DNA of 64,000 bases from RYN-124 sp033851845 (GCA_033851845.1 JAWWOH010000093.1:26593-90592), one strand, 5' to 3'. Counted from the stretch's first letter, positions 9,867-18,752 are shown. The notes: generated from the letters alone by a model not told the origin. Program-made: numbers and translations.

Positions 9867-10852
9867 GAGAGGCCCTGCTCGCACAGCAGGTCCGCGAGCT
9901 TGTACAGGCTGCCGAGATCGACGGCCTGCGTGAGGAGCGGCAGCTCGTACGTCGGCCGGTCGAGCGCGGCGAGGCTGTCGCGGCCACGCTCCTCGAGCGC
10001 GACGCGCTTCGCGTGGTCCGTGGCCTCTTGCGCCAGCGCGGACACCAGGGCGTCGTCCGGCTCCAGTCCGGCTTCCTTCAGACCCGCTGTCAGCGCGGTG
10101 ACGTCGAGCCGGCCCTCCTCCGCCGCGGCCAGGTCGGCGACGGGCAGCACCGGGTCGCGCACGGCGTTGACGATGACGCCGCCGACCGGCAGGTCGACGG
10201 ACCTGAGATCGGCCACGCCGTCGAGCGTCTCCTGCACCGGCATCTCCTCGAGCAGCGTCACCAGGTGCACCGCCGTCTGTGGCGACCGCAGCACCGCCAT
10301 CACGTTGTCCGACTGCGTCTTGATCGGACCGACCTTGGCCAGGCCGCCCATCTCATGGGAGATGTTGAGGAAGCGGGCGATGCGGCCGGTCGGTGGGCCG
10401 TCGAGGACCACGGCGTCGTACGCCGGCTTGCTGTCCTTGCCCCGCCGTACGACGGCTTCTTTGACCTTGCCCGTCAGCAGCACGTCGCGAAGACCGGGAG
10501 CGATCGTCGTCGCGAAGTCGATCGCCCCCATCCGGCGAAGAGTGCGGGCCGGGATGCCGTTGGGCGAGAGCCGGTAGAACATCTGCAGGTAGTCGAGCAG
10601 CGCGTCCTCGGGATCGACGGCGAGGGCGTAGACGTCGCCACCGCCGGGCGCCACCGCGACCTTGCGCTCCTCGTACGGCAGCGGCGCGGTGTCGAACAGC
10701 TGGGCGATGCCCTGCCGCCCCTCGACCTCCGTCAGCAGCACCCGCCGGCCGCCCGACGCGAGCGCCAGTGCCAACGACGCCGCGACGGTCGTCTTGCCCG
10801 TGCCGCCCTTGCCGGTGACGACATGCAGGCGCACCCCTGCGAAGTCAGCCAC
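9863..10852 (-). CDS. ArsA/Get3-like ATPase (first of pair)
   Basis: This 329-residue ATPase has the deviant Walker A TGKGGTGKTTVAAS at about residues 13-26 and a nucleotide-switch segment VVLDGPPTGRIARFLN. It starts with GTG. It corresponds to Rv3679 of M. tuberculosis (BagA) and is translated with its partner through a four-base overlap. The signature lysine and the P-loop lysine are both present, so ATP hydrolysis is expected. The pair probably forms a heteromeric cytosolic complex, possibly handling membrane-protein or tail-anchored clients by analogy with Get3; that client role is inference. Confidence 0.92.
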   Translation of the reverse strand: MADFAGVRLHVVTGKGGTGKTTVAASLALALASGGRRVLLTEVEGRQGIAQLFDTAPLPYEERKVAVAPGGGDVYALAVDPEDALLDYLQMFYRLSPNGIPARTLRRMGAIDFATTIAPGLRDVLLTGKVKEAVVRRGKDSKPAYDAVVLDGPPTGRIARFLNISHEMGGLAKVGPIKTQSDNVMAVLRSPQTAVHLVTLLEEMPVQETLDGVADLRSVDLPVGGVIVNAVRDPVLPVADLAAAEEGRLDVTALTAGLKEAGLEPDDALVSALAQEATDHAKRVALEERGRDSLAALDRPTYELPLLTQAVDLGSLYKLADLLCEQGLS

Positions 10853-10924
10853 CCGCTCAGGGTAGGCGCGGGTGTTGACTGCGCGCGTACGGCGGGGGAG
10901 GTGCCCGCGCCGGGAGAGGCAGCC

Positions 10925-11689
10925 GTGCAGGGTCTCGGCGTCCTGATCGTCCTTCTCGCACTCGGCGCGTTCGTGCTGCTGCTGATGGGGATCCGGGTCG
11001 TGCAGCAGTACGAGCAGGGGGTGGTGTTCCGGCTCGGCCGCGTCCAGCCGGGCGTGCGTCAGCCCGGCATCACCGTCATCATCCCGGTGATCGACCGCAT
11101 GCAGAAGGTCAACATGCAGATCATCACGATGGGTGTGCCGTCACAGGAGTGCATCACCAAGGACAACGTGAGCGTGCACGTCGACGCCGTCGTCTATTTC
11201 CGGGTCATCGACGCGGTGAAGGCGATCGTCAACGTGCAGAACTACCTGTTCGCGATCTCCCAGGTCGCGCAGACCAGCCTGCGCTCGGTGAGCGGCAAGG
11301 CCGACCTCGACGACCTGCTCAGCGACCGAGACCGGCTCAACGCCGAGCTGCGCGCGGTGATCGACGAGCCGACAGAGGGACCGTGGGGCGTGCGAGTCGA
11401 GCGCGTCGAGCTCAAGGACGTCGCGCTGCCCGAGGGAATGAAGCGGTCCATGTCCCGGCAGGCGGAGGCCGAGCGCGAGCGGCGCGCGCGGATCATCGCC
11501 GCCGACGGCGAGCTGCAGGCCTCGGTGAAGCTCGCTGAGGCCGGCCGCGCGCTCTCCAACGACCCCAGCGGACTGCAGCTGCGCCTGCTGCAGACGGTCG
11601 TGGAGGTGGCGGCGGAGAAGAACAGCACGCTGGTCATGCCCTTCCCGGTGGAGCTGCTGCGCTACTTCGAGAAGATGGCCAGCTCCTAG
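10925..11689 (+). CDS. Slipin / SPFH (band 7) membrane protein
   Basis: The product is 254 residues, with an N-terminal membrane helix (about 4-22), then the SPFH/band 7 domain. Typical slipin signatures are YEQGVVFRLGRV, PVIDRMQKVNMQI and ISQVAQTSLRSV, and a coiled-coil segment rich in Ala, Glu and Arg (MSRQAEAERERRARI) follows. The GTG at 10925 is preceded by GGGAGAGG six bases upstream. SPFH proteins form large ring or cage assemblies that scaffold membrane domains and often regulate proteases. No NfeD-type partner lies next to it. It is divergent from the ATPase pair. Confidence 0.93.
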   Translation: MQGLGVLIVLLALGAFVLLLMGIRVVQQYEQGVVFRLGRVQPGVRQPGITVIIPVIDRMQKVNMQIITMGVPSQECITKDNVSVHVDAVVYFRVIDAVKAIVNVQNYLFAISQVAQTSLRSVSGKADLDDLLSDRDRLNAELRAVIDEPTEGPWGVRVERVELKDVALPEGMKRSMSRQAEAERERRARIIAADGELQASVKLAEAGRALSNDPSGLQLRLLQTVVEVAAEKNSTLVMPFPVELLRYFEKMASS

Positions 11690-11766
11690 ACGGACTTTCG
11701 AGGGGCCGGCAGGAATCTGCATGCCGAGGGCGAATCTCCTTCCTGTGATGCGGGCCACACCCCGCC

Positions 11767-12057
11767 ATGCGGAAGGTGATCATGCTCTCGGAACCGATCT
11801 GGCGCGGCTCAGCGCAGTGCCGCCGCGACAACGCCTCGTACTTCTTCGCGCCGCCGCACTTCGAGCGCAAGGAGGAGAAGGACGCGCGTGAGGGCGTCGC
11901 CCGCGCGCTGTGCCGGGCCTGCCCCGTGCAGCGCGAGTGCCTGGAGTACTCCTTGGCCGTCCAGGAGCCGCATGGCATCTGGGGTGGGATGAACGAGCTC
12001 GAGCGTCGCCGCCTGCAGCGCAAGCGCGCGGCCGAGGCGGCCCAGCAGTCGGCCTGA
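11767..12057 (+). CDS. Second WhiB-family regulator
   Basis: The product is 96 residues with WhiB cysteines in SAQCRR, LCRAC and RECLEY, and the turn HGIWGGMNELER. It differs clearly from the upstream WhiB copy: the region between the first and second cysteine is longer and carries FFAPPHFERKEEK. An alternative ATG at 11782 would begin MLSEPIW and remove five residues. Lying only 3 kb from the first WhiB gene, with the Get3-like ATPases and slipin between, it makes a two-WhiB locus. I do not assign an ortholog name. Confidence 0.9.
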   Translation: MRKVIMLSEPIWRGSAQCRRDNASYFFAPPHFERKEEKDAREGVARALCRACPVQRECLEYSLAVQEPHGIWGGMNELERRRLQRKRAAEAAQQSA

Positions 12058-12090
12058 GGCCCTTCGCCGGCCGTCGATAGGCTGGCCCTC

Positions 12091-12258
12091 ATGCAGAAGT
12101 GGGAGTACGCCACCGTCCCGCTGCTCGTGCACGCGACGAAGCAGATCCTCGACAACTGGGGCACCGACGGCTGGGAGCTGGTGCAGGTCGTCCCGGGCCC
12201 CGGGGGCGGCGACCAGCTGGTCGCCTACCTCAAGCGCCCGCTCGGGGACGGCGCGTGA
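12091..12258 (+). CDS. Small DUF4177-like protein
   Basis: The product is a 55-residue protein beginning MQKWEYATVPLL and containing the signature NWGTDGWELVQVV, which fits the DUF4177 family of small beta-rich proteins (established family, unknown function). It is short enough to be missed by gene finders. Its stop overlaps the GTG of the RidA gene (GTGA), so it heads the coupled chain RidA, Nudix, MBL and cyclase. A homologous small gene sits upstream of the RidA gene in mycobacteria, which supports it being real. Confidence 0.85.
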   Translation: MQKWEYATVPLLVHATKQILDNWGTDGWELVQVVPGPGGGDQLVAYLKRPLGDGA

Positions 12259-12716
12259 CGCCGAGCCAGCAGCTCGCCGCGCTCGGGCTGACGCTGCCGC
12301 CCGTGGTTCCACCCGTCGCCGCCTACGTCCCCGCCGTGCAGAGCGGCTCCTTCGTCTACACCTCGGGACAGCTCCCGATGTCCGACGGCGAGCTGCGCCA
12401 GGTCGGCAAGGTGGGCGCGCAGGTGACGCCCGAGCAGGGCAAGGACCTGGCCCGCACCTGCGCCCTCAACGCCCTCGCGGCTGTCGACGCCCTCGTCGGC
12501 ATCGACAACGTCGTACGGGTCGTGAAGGTCGTGGGCTTCGTCGCCTCGGCACCGGACTTCACCGGCCAGCCCGGAGTCATCAACGGCGCGTCCGAGCTGC
12601 TCGGTGAGGTCTTCGGCGAGGCCGGCCGGCACGCCCGCTCGGCGGTCGGCGTCGCCGTGCTGCCGCTGGACGCGCCCGTCGAGGTCGAGGTCATCGTCGA
12701 GGTCGCGACCTCTTGA
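12255..12716 (+). CDS. RidA/YjgF-family protein
   Basis: This 153-residue protein of the RidA (Rid/YjgF/UK114) fold contains SGSFVYTSGQLPM, GKDLARTCALNALAAV and the closing segment PVEVEVIVEV. RidA members deaminate reactive enamine/imine intermediates such as 2-aminoacrylate; other subfamilies have unknown activities. The usual catalytic arginine of the RidA subfamily (in a C-terminal R-x-A/V-V motif) is seen as HARSAVGVAVLP, so the arginine is present. The GTG start and the TTGA stop overlap bind it tightly into the operon. It corresponds in position to Rv3678c. Confidence 0.92.
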   Translation: MTPSQQLAALGLTLPPVVPPVAAYVPAVQSGSFVYTSGQLPMSDGELRQVGKVGAQVTPEQGKDLARTCALNALAAVDALVGIDNVVRVVKVVGFVASAPDFTGQPGVINGASELLGEVFGEAGRHARSAVGVAVLPLDAPVEVEVIVEVATS

Positions 12717-13537
12717 GTGACGGCGGGCTGCCACCCCAGTTCCTCGAACGCGCCCGCGCCGCGCAGGACCCGTCGTTCGTCGCGGCCGTCCCACGCGATG
12801 CCGCGACCGTTGCGCTGGTGCGCGACGCACCCGGCGGCATGCAGGTCTACCTCCTGCGGCGGGTGAGGGGCATGGCCTTCGCCGGCGGCATGCACGTCTT
12901 TCCCGGCGGGTCCGTCGATCCCGCGGACGCGACAGCCGACATCGGCTGGGCCGGACCGTCGGCGGCGCAGTGGGCAACCGCGTTCGGCACGACCGAGCCG
13001 TTGGCGCGATCGCTCGTCTGCGCGGCCGTGCGCGAGACGTTCGAGGAGTCGGGCGTGCTGCTGGCAGGCGCGTCGGCAGCCGACCTGCTCGCCGACGTGA
13101 GCACCGACGAGTGGGAGGCGGAGCGCGTTGCGCTGGAAAGCCGTCAGCACTCGCTGTCCGAGCTGCTCGCCCGCCGCGGGCTGGTCCTGCGCTCGAACCT
13201 GCTACGTCCGCTCGCGCACTGGATCACCCCTGAGGTCGAGCCGAAGCGGTTCGACACGCGCTTCTTCCTGGCCCGCCTGCCTGATGGCCAGGTGACGCGG
13301 GCAGCCGGGACCGAGGCCGACCAGCGGCTCTGGCTGCGGCCGGCCGATGCAATCGGGCAGGACCTCACGATGCTGCCCCCGACGCGAGCGGTGCTGACCG
13401 AGCTGACGGCGTACGACGACGTCGATGCCGCCCTCGCGCAGACCCGCACCATCACCCCGGTGCTGCCCAAGCTGCTCGTCGGCGACGACGACCGGCTGGT
13501 CTTCCTCCTCCCGGGCGACGACGGCTACCCCGGCTGA
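12713..13537 (+). CDS. Nudix hydrolase
   Basis: This 274-residue Nudix-fold hydrolase has a Nudix box that is split and long: FPGGSVDPAD followed about 45 residues later by VRETFEESG, as in the NUDT19/RNPH-type branch. Substrates of that branch include acyl-CoAs and nucleotide diphosphates; I cannot choose. The only plausible start is TTG at 12713, overlapping the RidA stop, and the first codons read SDGGLPPQFLERA. Its stop overlaps the next ATG by one base (TGATG). Confidence 0.88.
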   Translation: MSDGGLPPQFLERARAAQDPSFVAAVPRDAATVALVRDAPGGMQVYLLRRVRGMAFAGGMHVFPGGSVDPADATADIGWAGPSAAQWATAFGTTEPLARSLVCAAVRETFEESGVLLAGASAADLLADVSTDEWEAERVALESRQHSLSELLARRGLVLRSNLLRPLAHWITPEVEPKRFDTRFFLARLPDGQVTRAAGTEADQRLWLRPADAIGQDLTMLPPTRAVLTELTAYDDVDAALAQTRTITPVLPKLLVGDDDRLVFLLPGDDGYPG

Positions 13538-14307
13538 TGCCCGCGCCGGCCGCTGGTCCACGTGGCGTCACCGCCAGCGCCTCGGTCGTGCTCGCTCCGA
13601 ACCCTGGGCCGATGACCCTCGACGGCACGAACACCTGGATCCTGCGCGCACCCGACTCCCAGGCCTGCGTGGTCGTCGACCCCGGACCGCTCGACGAAGG
13701 CCACCTCGCGAGCGTCGCCGGCTGTGGGCCGGTGGCGACGATCCTGCTGACCCACGGGCACTACGACCACAGCGAAGGGGCTACCCGGCTGGCGGAGCTG
13801 ACGCGTGCGCCGGTGCGGGCGCTCGACCCGGCGCACCGGCTCGGCGACGAGGGACTCGGGGAGGGCGACGTCATCGCGGCGGCCGGCCTCGAGATCCGGG
13901 TCGCGGCCACGCCGGGCCACAGCTCTGACTCGCTCTCCTTCGTCCTGGGTGGGCCGGGCGGAGATGCGGCAGTCCTGACGGGCGACACCATCCTCGGCCG
14001 CGGCACGACCGTCGTCGCGCATCCCGACGGCGTGCTCGCCGACTACCTCGCATCGCTGCGCCGGCTGCGCGAGCTCGGCGATGTCGTCGTCCTGCCCGGT
14101 CACGGGCCGGAGCTGACGTCCGCCGGCGTGGTCGCGGAGCAGTACCTCGCCCATCGCGAGCAGCGCCTCGAGCAGGTGCGCGCCGCGGTGGCAGCAGGTG
14201 CGACGACCGCGCGCGAGGTCGTCGAGATCGTGTACGCCGACGTCGACCGCGCCCTGTGGCCAGCCGCGACCATGTCGGTGCTGGCACAGCTGGAGTACCT
14301 GCGGTGA
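13537..14307 (+). CDS. Metallo-beta-lactamase-fold hydrolase (LACTB2-like)
   Basis: The product is 256 residues with the MBL zinc motif THGHYDHSEG, downstream histidine ATPGHSSDS, aspartate GDTILGRG and final PGHGPELT. The N-terminal motif NPGPMTLDGTNTWIL and a C-terminal winged-helix-like region with VYADV are typical of LACTB2-like proteins, some of which are RNA endonucleases. It corresponds to Rv3677c, adjacent to crp in M. tuberculosis. The start overlaps the Nudix stop and its own stop overlaps the cyclase start, so the five genes from 12091 form one coupled unit. Confidence 0.92.
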   Translation: MPAPAAGPRGVTASASVVLAPNPGPMTLDGTNTWILRAPDSQACVVVDPGPLDEGHLASVAGCGPVATILLTHGHYDHSEGATRLAELTRAPVRALDPAHRLGDEGLGEGDVIAAAGLEIRVAATPGHSSDSLSFVLGGPGGDAAVLTGDTILGRGTTVVAHPDGVLADYLASLRRLRELGDVVVLPGHGPELTSAGVVAEQYLAHREQRLEQVRAAVAAGATTAREVVEIVYADVDRALWPAATMSVLAQLEYLR

Positions 14308-17300
14308 CCTGTCCCGTCTGCGGGACCCCGACGGTTCCGGGGGCGCGGTTCTGCTTCAACTGCGGTACGCCGCTGTCGGGTGCGCAGCCAGAGGTCGAGA
14401 CCGAGCGCCGGGTCGTGACGGTGCTGTTCGGCGACCTCTCCGACTTCACCAGCTGGTCCGAAGACCTGGACCCCGAGCGGGTGGGGGTGGTGACCGACCG
14501 TGTGCTCGCAACGCTGACCGGCGCCGTTGCCGAGTACGGCGGTCACGTCGACAAGCTCACGGGCGACGGGCTGATGGCGGTCTTCGGTGCACCGGTTGCG
14601 CACGAGGACGACGCCGAGCGCGCCGTCCGCGCCGCCGCCCGGATGCAGTCCGATGTACGGCGGGTCATCGAGGAGGAGAGCGGCGGCGGTCGCCGCCTCG
14701 GTCTGCGCGTCGGCCTCAACACCGGGGAGGTCGTCGCCGGCGTACAGGCTCACGTGTCGTACACCGTCATCGGCGACACCGTGAACACCGCGTCCCGGCT
14801 CTCGGACGCGGCCGGTGTCGGCGCCGTCTACGCCGGCCGCGACACGGCGCTCGCCACGATGGCGGTCGCGTCATGGCGGGCCCTCGCGCCGTTGCGGCTG
14901 AAGGGCAAGCGCGAGCCGGTCACGGCGTACGAGCTCGTCGGTCTCCGACCGGGAGGAGCCAGTCGACTCGGCCTCGGCGACGAGGCGCCGTTCGTCGGTC
15001 GGGACGCCGAGCTCGGGCTGCTCATCGGCCGCCTGCTGGAGGTCGTCGACCGCAGCACCCCGCGCGCGGTGCTGGTCTCCGGCGAGGCCGGCGTCGGGAA
15101 GACCCGGCTCGGTCAGGAGCTGGCCAGGTTCGCGGGTGAGCTCCCCGGCGCGCGCGTGCTGTGGGGCCGTTGCGCGCCGTACGGCGAAGGGCGCGATCTC
15201 GCCGCGGTCGCCGAGATGGTCCGCACCGCGTGCGGCATCAGCGATTCGGACGACATCGACACCGCGCGGGCGCGGGTCAGCCGCACGGTCGCGCGACTCG
15301 AGAACCCCGGGTACGCCGGATCGGTGCCGGCGGCGATGGCCGAGCGGTTGCAGTCACTGCTCGGCTTGGAGGAGGCCGATGCGCCCGGTCCGCGTGATGC
15401 GGCGACGCCGGGAGCGATGGTCGGTGGTGACCAGGTGCGCCGCGCGATCGCCGCGCTCTGGACGGCGCTCGCCGCCGAGGGCCCGCTGGTGCTGCTGCTC
15501 GACGACCTGCACTGGGCGACGCCGTTGATGCTCGAGGGCCTGCAGGACGTTGCCGACCGGACGAATGGGCCGGTGCTCTTGCTGGGGCTCGGTCGGCCGG
15601 ACATGCTCGGCATCGCCGGGGACGGCTGGTGGGAACGTCTGGCCGGCGCCGAGCTGTTGCCGGTCCTGCCGCTGGAGGAGACAGCGGCCGAGCGACTGCT
15701 GAAGGCCTACCTCGGATCGACAGCCGGCGAGATCGACGAGGCGGTGCGCACTGCCCTGCTGTCGCGCGCGCAGGGAAACCCGTTCTTCCTCGCAGAGCTG
15801 CTGCACCTGCTCGTCGACCGCGGAGCGCTGGTGCGCGAGAGCGACCGGTGGGTGCTCGGTACGGATGTGCCGGAGGACCTGCTGCCGGCCGGTGTGCAGT
15901 CGGTGCTCGCCGCGCGCATCGACGGGTTGGACGGAGCCGCGAAGGGCGTGCTGCGCGACGCCTCAGTCATCGGGACCAGCTTCACGTTGCCGATGCTCGA
16001 GGCCGTCGGCCGGGCCTCTGGTCACGGTGATCCCGACGTCGTCCGCGCCGCGGTGTCGACGCTGGTCGAGCGACGGCTGCTCGAGGCCGATGCCGATGCC
16101 CAACGGCTGCGGTTCGGGCACACGCTGGTGCGCGATGTCGCGTACGCCGGACTGGTCAAGGCCGAGCGGGCGCGACGGCACGCGGCCGCCGCGGAGTACG
16201 CGCACGGTGTCGGCGGCGGCCGTTCCGGCGATGCCGACGCGGTCGCCGCGTCGCAGGGCGAACGGGCAGTTCGGCTGGCGGTGGAGATGGGGCTCGCGCC
16301 GGGGGACCCTGCCTGGCGCGCGCGGGGAATCGCGTTCGCCGCGTTGGCGCGGCTCGGCTCCGCGGCGCTCAGCCGGGACGAGAACACCAATGCGGCCCGG
16401 CTGCTCGCACGCGCGCTCGAGCTCACGGCACCGGCGTACGGCGAAGCGCTCCCCGACGATCTCGTCGTACCCGTGCGTGTTCTCTACGCCCAGGCGCTCT
16501 CGGGACTGCACCGCCTCGAGGAGGCGGAGGAGCAGCTCGGTCCTGCGCTCCGTGCAAGCGAGGACGGAGTCCGAGCCGGCGCGCTGGTGGTCGTCGGCGA
16601 CGTACGCCGACGGCGCGGTGACCTGGCCGGCGCGACGCAGGCGTTCGTCTCTGCGTTGGCCGCCGCGAGCACGGCGGGCCTCGATCGGATCAGTGGCGAG
16701 GCGATTCGCCAGCTCGGGCTGCTGGACTACTTCGACGGCAAGCTGCGCGCGGCCGAGGAGCGCTTCCGATCCGCGCATGCGCTGGCTGTCCAGGTCGGCG
16801 ACCAGCGAGGCGCCGGCTGGGCGCTGCAGCACCTCGCCTGGAGCGCGACGACGCGCGGCGACTACGCGTTGGCCGACGAGACGCTCGAGCTGGCCGCCGA
16901 GGTGTTCACCACGCTCGAGGACTCGGGCGGCCTGTCCTGGGTCGCCGGCACCGAGGGGTTCGTGCGGTTGCTGCAGGGACGGCTGTCGGAGGCGCGCGAG
17001 CTGGCCGGCTCGCTGCTGCCTCTCGGCGACGCGATGGGTGAGCGCTGGGGGGTCGCTGCGCTGCTCACGATCGATGCCCTCGCCGCCGCGGAGCTCGGTG
17101 ACATCGCGGCCGCGGCCGAGGAGGCCGGCGGTGCGCGGGCGCGGTTCGAGGAGGTCGGCGATGCGTGGGGGCAGACGCTCGCACTGACGGCCGCGGGCAT
17201 CGCCGCCCGCGGCGCGGACGAGCCCGAACGGGCGCTGTCGCTCCTGGACGAGGCGGCGACGATGGCGGAGAAGCACCACTTCCCGATGACACAGAGCCTG

Positions 17301-17807
17301 GCCCTGGTCGCGGGTGGCTACGCATCACTCGACTGCGGCGACGTGAACGGCGCTGAGGGGCGTGCCTGGCGGGCCAGCGCGGTGCTCGCCGGTCTCGACC
17401 TCGAGCCCCATGCGGCGCTCGGCGCCAAGGTGCTGCTCGCGCAGGCGATGCGGATCCGCGGTCAGCGCGAGCAGGCACTGGCCGAGCTCGACGAGGCGCT
17501 GGCCGTCAGCGATCAGCCGGGGTTGCTGTTCCCGCGCCGACAGGCGCTCGCGCACCGGGCCGGCACGCTGCTCGAGCTGGGCCGGGTCGACGAGGGGCTG
17601 GCCGCTGCCCGCGAGGCCGTGGCGACACCCGCGGAGGACGTGCGCTCGAAGGTGCTGGCGCTGCGGGCGCTCGGGTCGGCGCTCAAGGCGGCCGGTGACC
17701 CGGCCGGTGCGAAGTCGTCGTACGCCGAAGCACTTGCCGTGGCGACGTCGACCGGTCAGCGCTCCGAGATCGCCGCGACCCAGGCCCTCCTCGCCGCCGT
17801 CGACTAA
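14304..17807 (+). CDS. Zinc-ribbon / class III nucleotide cyclase / AAA ATPase / TPR protein
   Basis: This 1167-residue fusion begins with a zinc ribbon (CPVC, then CFNC; residues 3-22). A class III cyclase domain follows at about 35-210. Metal aspartates are in LFGDLSDFT and TGDGLMAVFG, the substrate lysine is in DKLTGDG, and IGDTVNTASRL holds the transition-state Asn and Arg, so it looks catalytically complete. An ATPase domain follows (GEAGVGKTRLG at about 260, LLLDDLHWA at about 400), then a long TPR-like helical region to the end. No C-terminal LuxR HTH is seen. The GTG overlaps the MBL stop. Production of cAMP is the likely activity, and a Crp gene converges on it, so a local cAMP circuit is a reasonable inference. 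Confidence 0.92.
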   Translation: MTCPVCGTPTVPGARFCFNCGTPLSGAQPEVETERRVVTVLFGDLSDFTSWSEDLDPERVGVVTDRVLATLTGAVAEYGGHVDKLTGDGLMAVFGAPVAHEDDAERAVRAAARMQSDVRRVIEEESGGGRRLGLRVGLNTGEVVAGVQAHVSYTVIGDTVNTASRLSDAAGVGAVYAGRDTALATMAVASWRALAPLRLKGKREPVTAYELVGLRPGGASRLGLGDEAPFVGRDAELGLLIGRLLEVVDRSTPRAVLVSGEAGVGKTRLGQELARFAGELPGARVLWGRCAPYGEGRDLAAVAEMVRTACGISDSDDIDTARARVSRTVARLENPGYAGSVPAAMAERLQSLLGLEEADAPGPRDAATPGAMVGGDQVRRAIAALWTALAAEGPLVLLLDDLHWATPLMLEGLQDVADRTNGPVLLLGLGRPDMLGIAGDGWWERLAGAELLPVLPLEETAAERLLKAYLGSTAGEIDEAVRTALLSRAQGNPFFLAELLHLLVDRGALVRESDRWVLGTDVPEDLLPAGVQSVLAARIDGLDGAAKGVLRDASVIGTSFTLPMLEAVGRASGHGDPDVVRAAVSTLVERRLLEADADAQRLRFGHTLVRDVAYAGLVKAERARRHAAAAEYAHGVGGGRSGDADAVAASQGERAVRLAVEMGLAPGDPAWRARGIAFAALARLGSAALSRDENTNAARLLARALELTAPAYGEALPDDLVVPVRVLYAQALSGLHRLEEAEEQLGPALRASEDGVRAGALVVVGDVRRRRGDLAGATQAFVSALAAASTAGLDRISGEAIRQLGLLDYFDGKLRAAEERFRSAHALAVQVGDQRGAGWALQHLAWSATTRGDYALADETLELAAEVFTTLEDSGGLSWVAGTEGFVRLLQGRLSEARELAGSLLPLGDAMGERWGVAALLTIDALAAAELGDIAAAAEEAGGARARFEEVGDAWGQTLALTAAGIAARGADEPERALSLLDEAATMAEKHHFPMTQSLALVAGGYASLDCGDVNGAEGRAWRASAVLAGLDLEPHAALGAKVLLAQAMRIRGQREQALAELDEALAVSDQPGLLFPRRQALAHRAGTLLELGRVDEGLAAAREAVATPAEDVRSKVLALRALGSALKAAGDPAGAKSSYAEALAVATSTGQRSEIAATQALLAAVD

Positions 17808-17868
17808 GCCCACTTCTGGTACGCCGGAGCGGGCTGGTGGCAGGTGCGACTCCCTGGCTGGGGGGTAG

Positions 17869-17929
17869 CGCTTCCCTGCTGAGATCGGAGCTTTTCGGCG
17901 GTCAGAGCTCCGATCTCAGCAGGGAAGCG
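17869..17929. terminator. Bidirectional terminator-like perfect inverted repeat
   Basis: A 24-bp perfect inverted repeat (arms 17869-17892 and 17906-17929) encloses a 13-nt loop. The arms contain CTTCCCTGCTGAGATCGGAG and its complement. It lies midway between the converging cyclase and crp genes, so it would terminate both transcripts. There is no clear U tract, as is common in high-GC actinomycetes. The arm length is unusually long for a terminator. Confidence 0.7.
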
Positions 17930-18023
17930 AAAGTGATCGCTTCCGCGGCAGCGAACCCAGCGCACAGGCCGCCGGCCGCGGTCAGGCGCCCAACCGGTCG
18001 GGAAGGGCAGCTACCGGCGGCGG

Positions 18024-18698
18024 TCAGCGGGCGCGGCGGGCCAGCCGGTCGTGGTCGAGGATCGTGACGGCGCGCGAGTCGACGCGCATCCAGCCGCGGC
18101 TGGCGAAGTCGGCGAGTGCCTTGTTGACCGTCTCGCGGGACGCGCCGACGAGCTGTGCCAGCTCCTCCTGCGTCAGGTCGTGATGAACCCGCACGCCGTC
18201 GGGCTCCTCGGTGCCGAACCGCTCCGCGAGCCCGAGCAGCGCCTTCGCGACGCGACCTGGGACGTCGGTGAAGATCAGGTCGGCAAGGGCGTCATTCGTA
18301 CGACGAAGCCGTCGGGCCAGCACCCGCAGGAGTTGCTCGGCGATCTCCGGCCGGTCGGTGATCCACGGTCGCAGCGAGTCGTGCGCGAGCGACGCGACCC
18401 GCGCGTCGGTGACGACCGTCGCGGTTGCCGTGCGCGGTCCGGGATCGAAGAGGGACAGCTCGCCGAACATGTCCGACGGTCCCATCACCGAGAGCATGTT
18501 CTCGCGTCCGTCGGCGGCCTTGCGACCGACCTTCACCTTCCCGGTGAGCACGATGTAGAGGCTGTCGCCCTGCTCGCCCTCGCTGAAGACCGTGTCGCCG
18601 CGCACGTAGTCGGCGTACTGCAGGGAAGTCGCGAGCGCGTCTGCGGCCTCGGGCGCGACGCCTTGGAACAGCCCGGCCTTCGCCAGCACCTCGTCCAC
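18024..18698 (-). CDS. crp: Crp/Fnr-family cAMP receptor regulator
   Basis: The product is 224 residues. The phosphate-binding cassette FGELSLFDPGPRTATA (78-93) holds E80 and R89-T90, which bind cAMP. The C-terminal winged helix has HTH LTQEELAQLVGASRETVNKA (175-194). Length and cassette match Crp of M. tuberculosis (Rv3676) and GlxR of corynebacteria, global cAMP-responsive regulators. The GTG start has a G-rich ribosome site (GGAAGGGGGG) upstream. It faces the cyclase gene tail to tail and lies in the conserved block MBL-crp-membrane protein-nth. Confidence 0.95.
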   Translation of the reverse strand: MDEVLAKAGLFQGVAPEAADALATSLQYADYVRGDTVFSEGEQGDSLYIVLTGKVKVGRKAADGRENMLSVMGPSDMFGELSLFDPGPRTATATVVTDARVASLAHDSLRPWITDRPEIAEQLLRVLARRLRRTNDALADLIFTDVPGRVAKALLGLAERFGTEEPDGVRVHHDLTQEELAQLVGASRETVNKALADFASRGWMRVDSRAVTILDHDRLARRAR

Positions 18699-18752
18699 GC
18701 CTGGCCCCCCTTCCGTGTCGCGCTCCGACGGGAGTCTGGCACGACGGGTCGG

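Noticed and set aside
8748..10852. Arsenite efflux ATPase role for the ArsA-like pair
   Set aside because: There is no ArsB, ArsR or metal-binding cysteine cluster nearby, and synteny matches the Get3-like Rv3679-Rv3680 pair.
17880..17892. Similarity of GAGATCGGAGC to an Illumina adapter (AGATCGGAAGAGC)
   Set aside because: The match breaks after AGATCGGA, and the sequence is part of a perfect 24-bp genomic inverted repeat, so contamination is unlikely.
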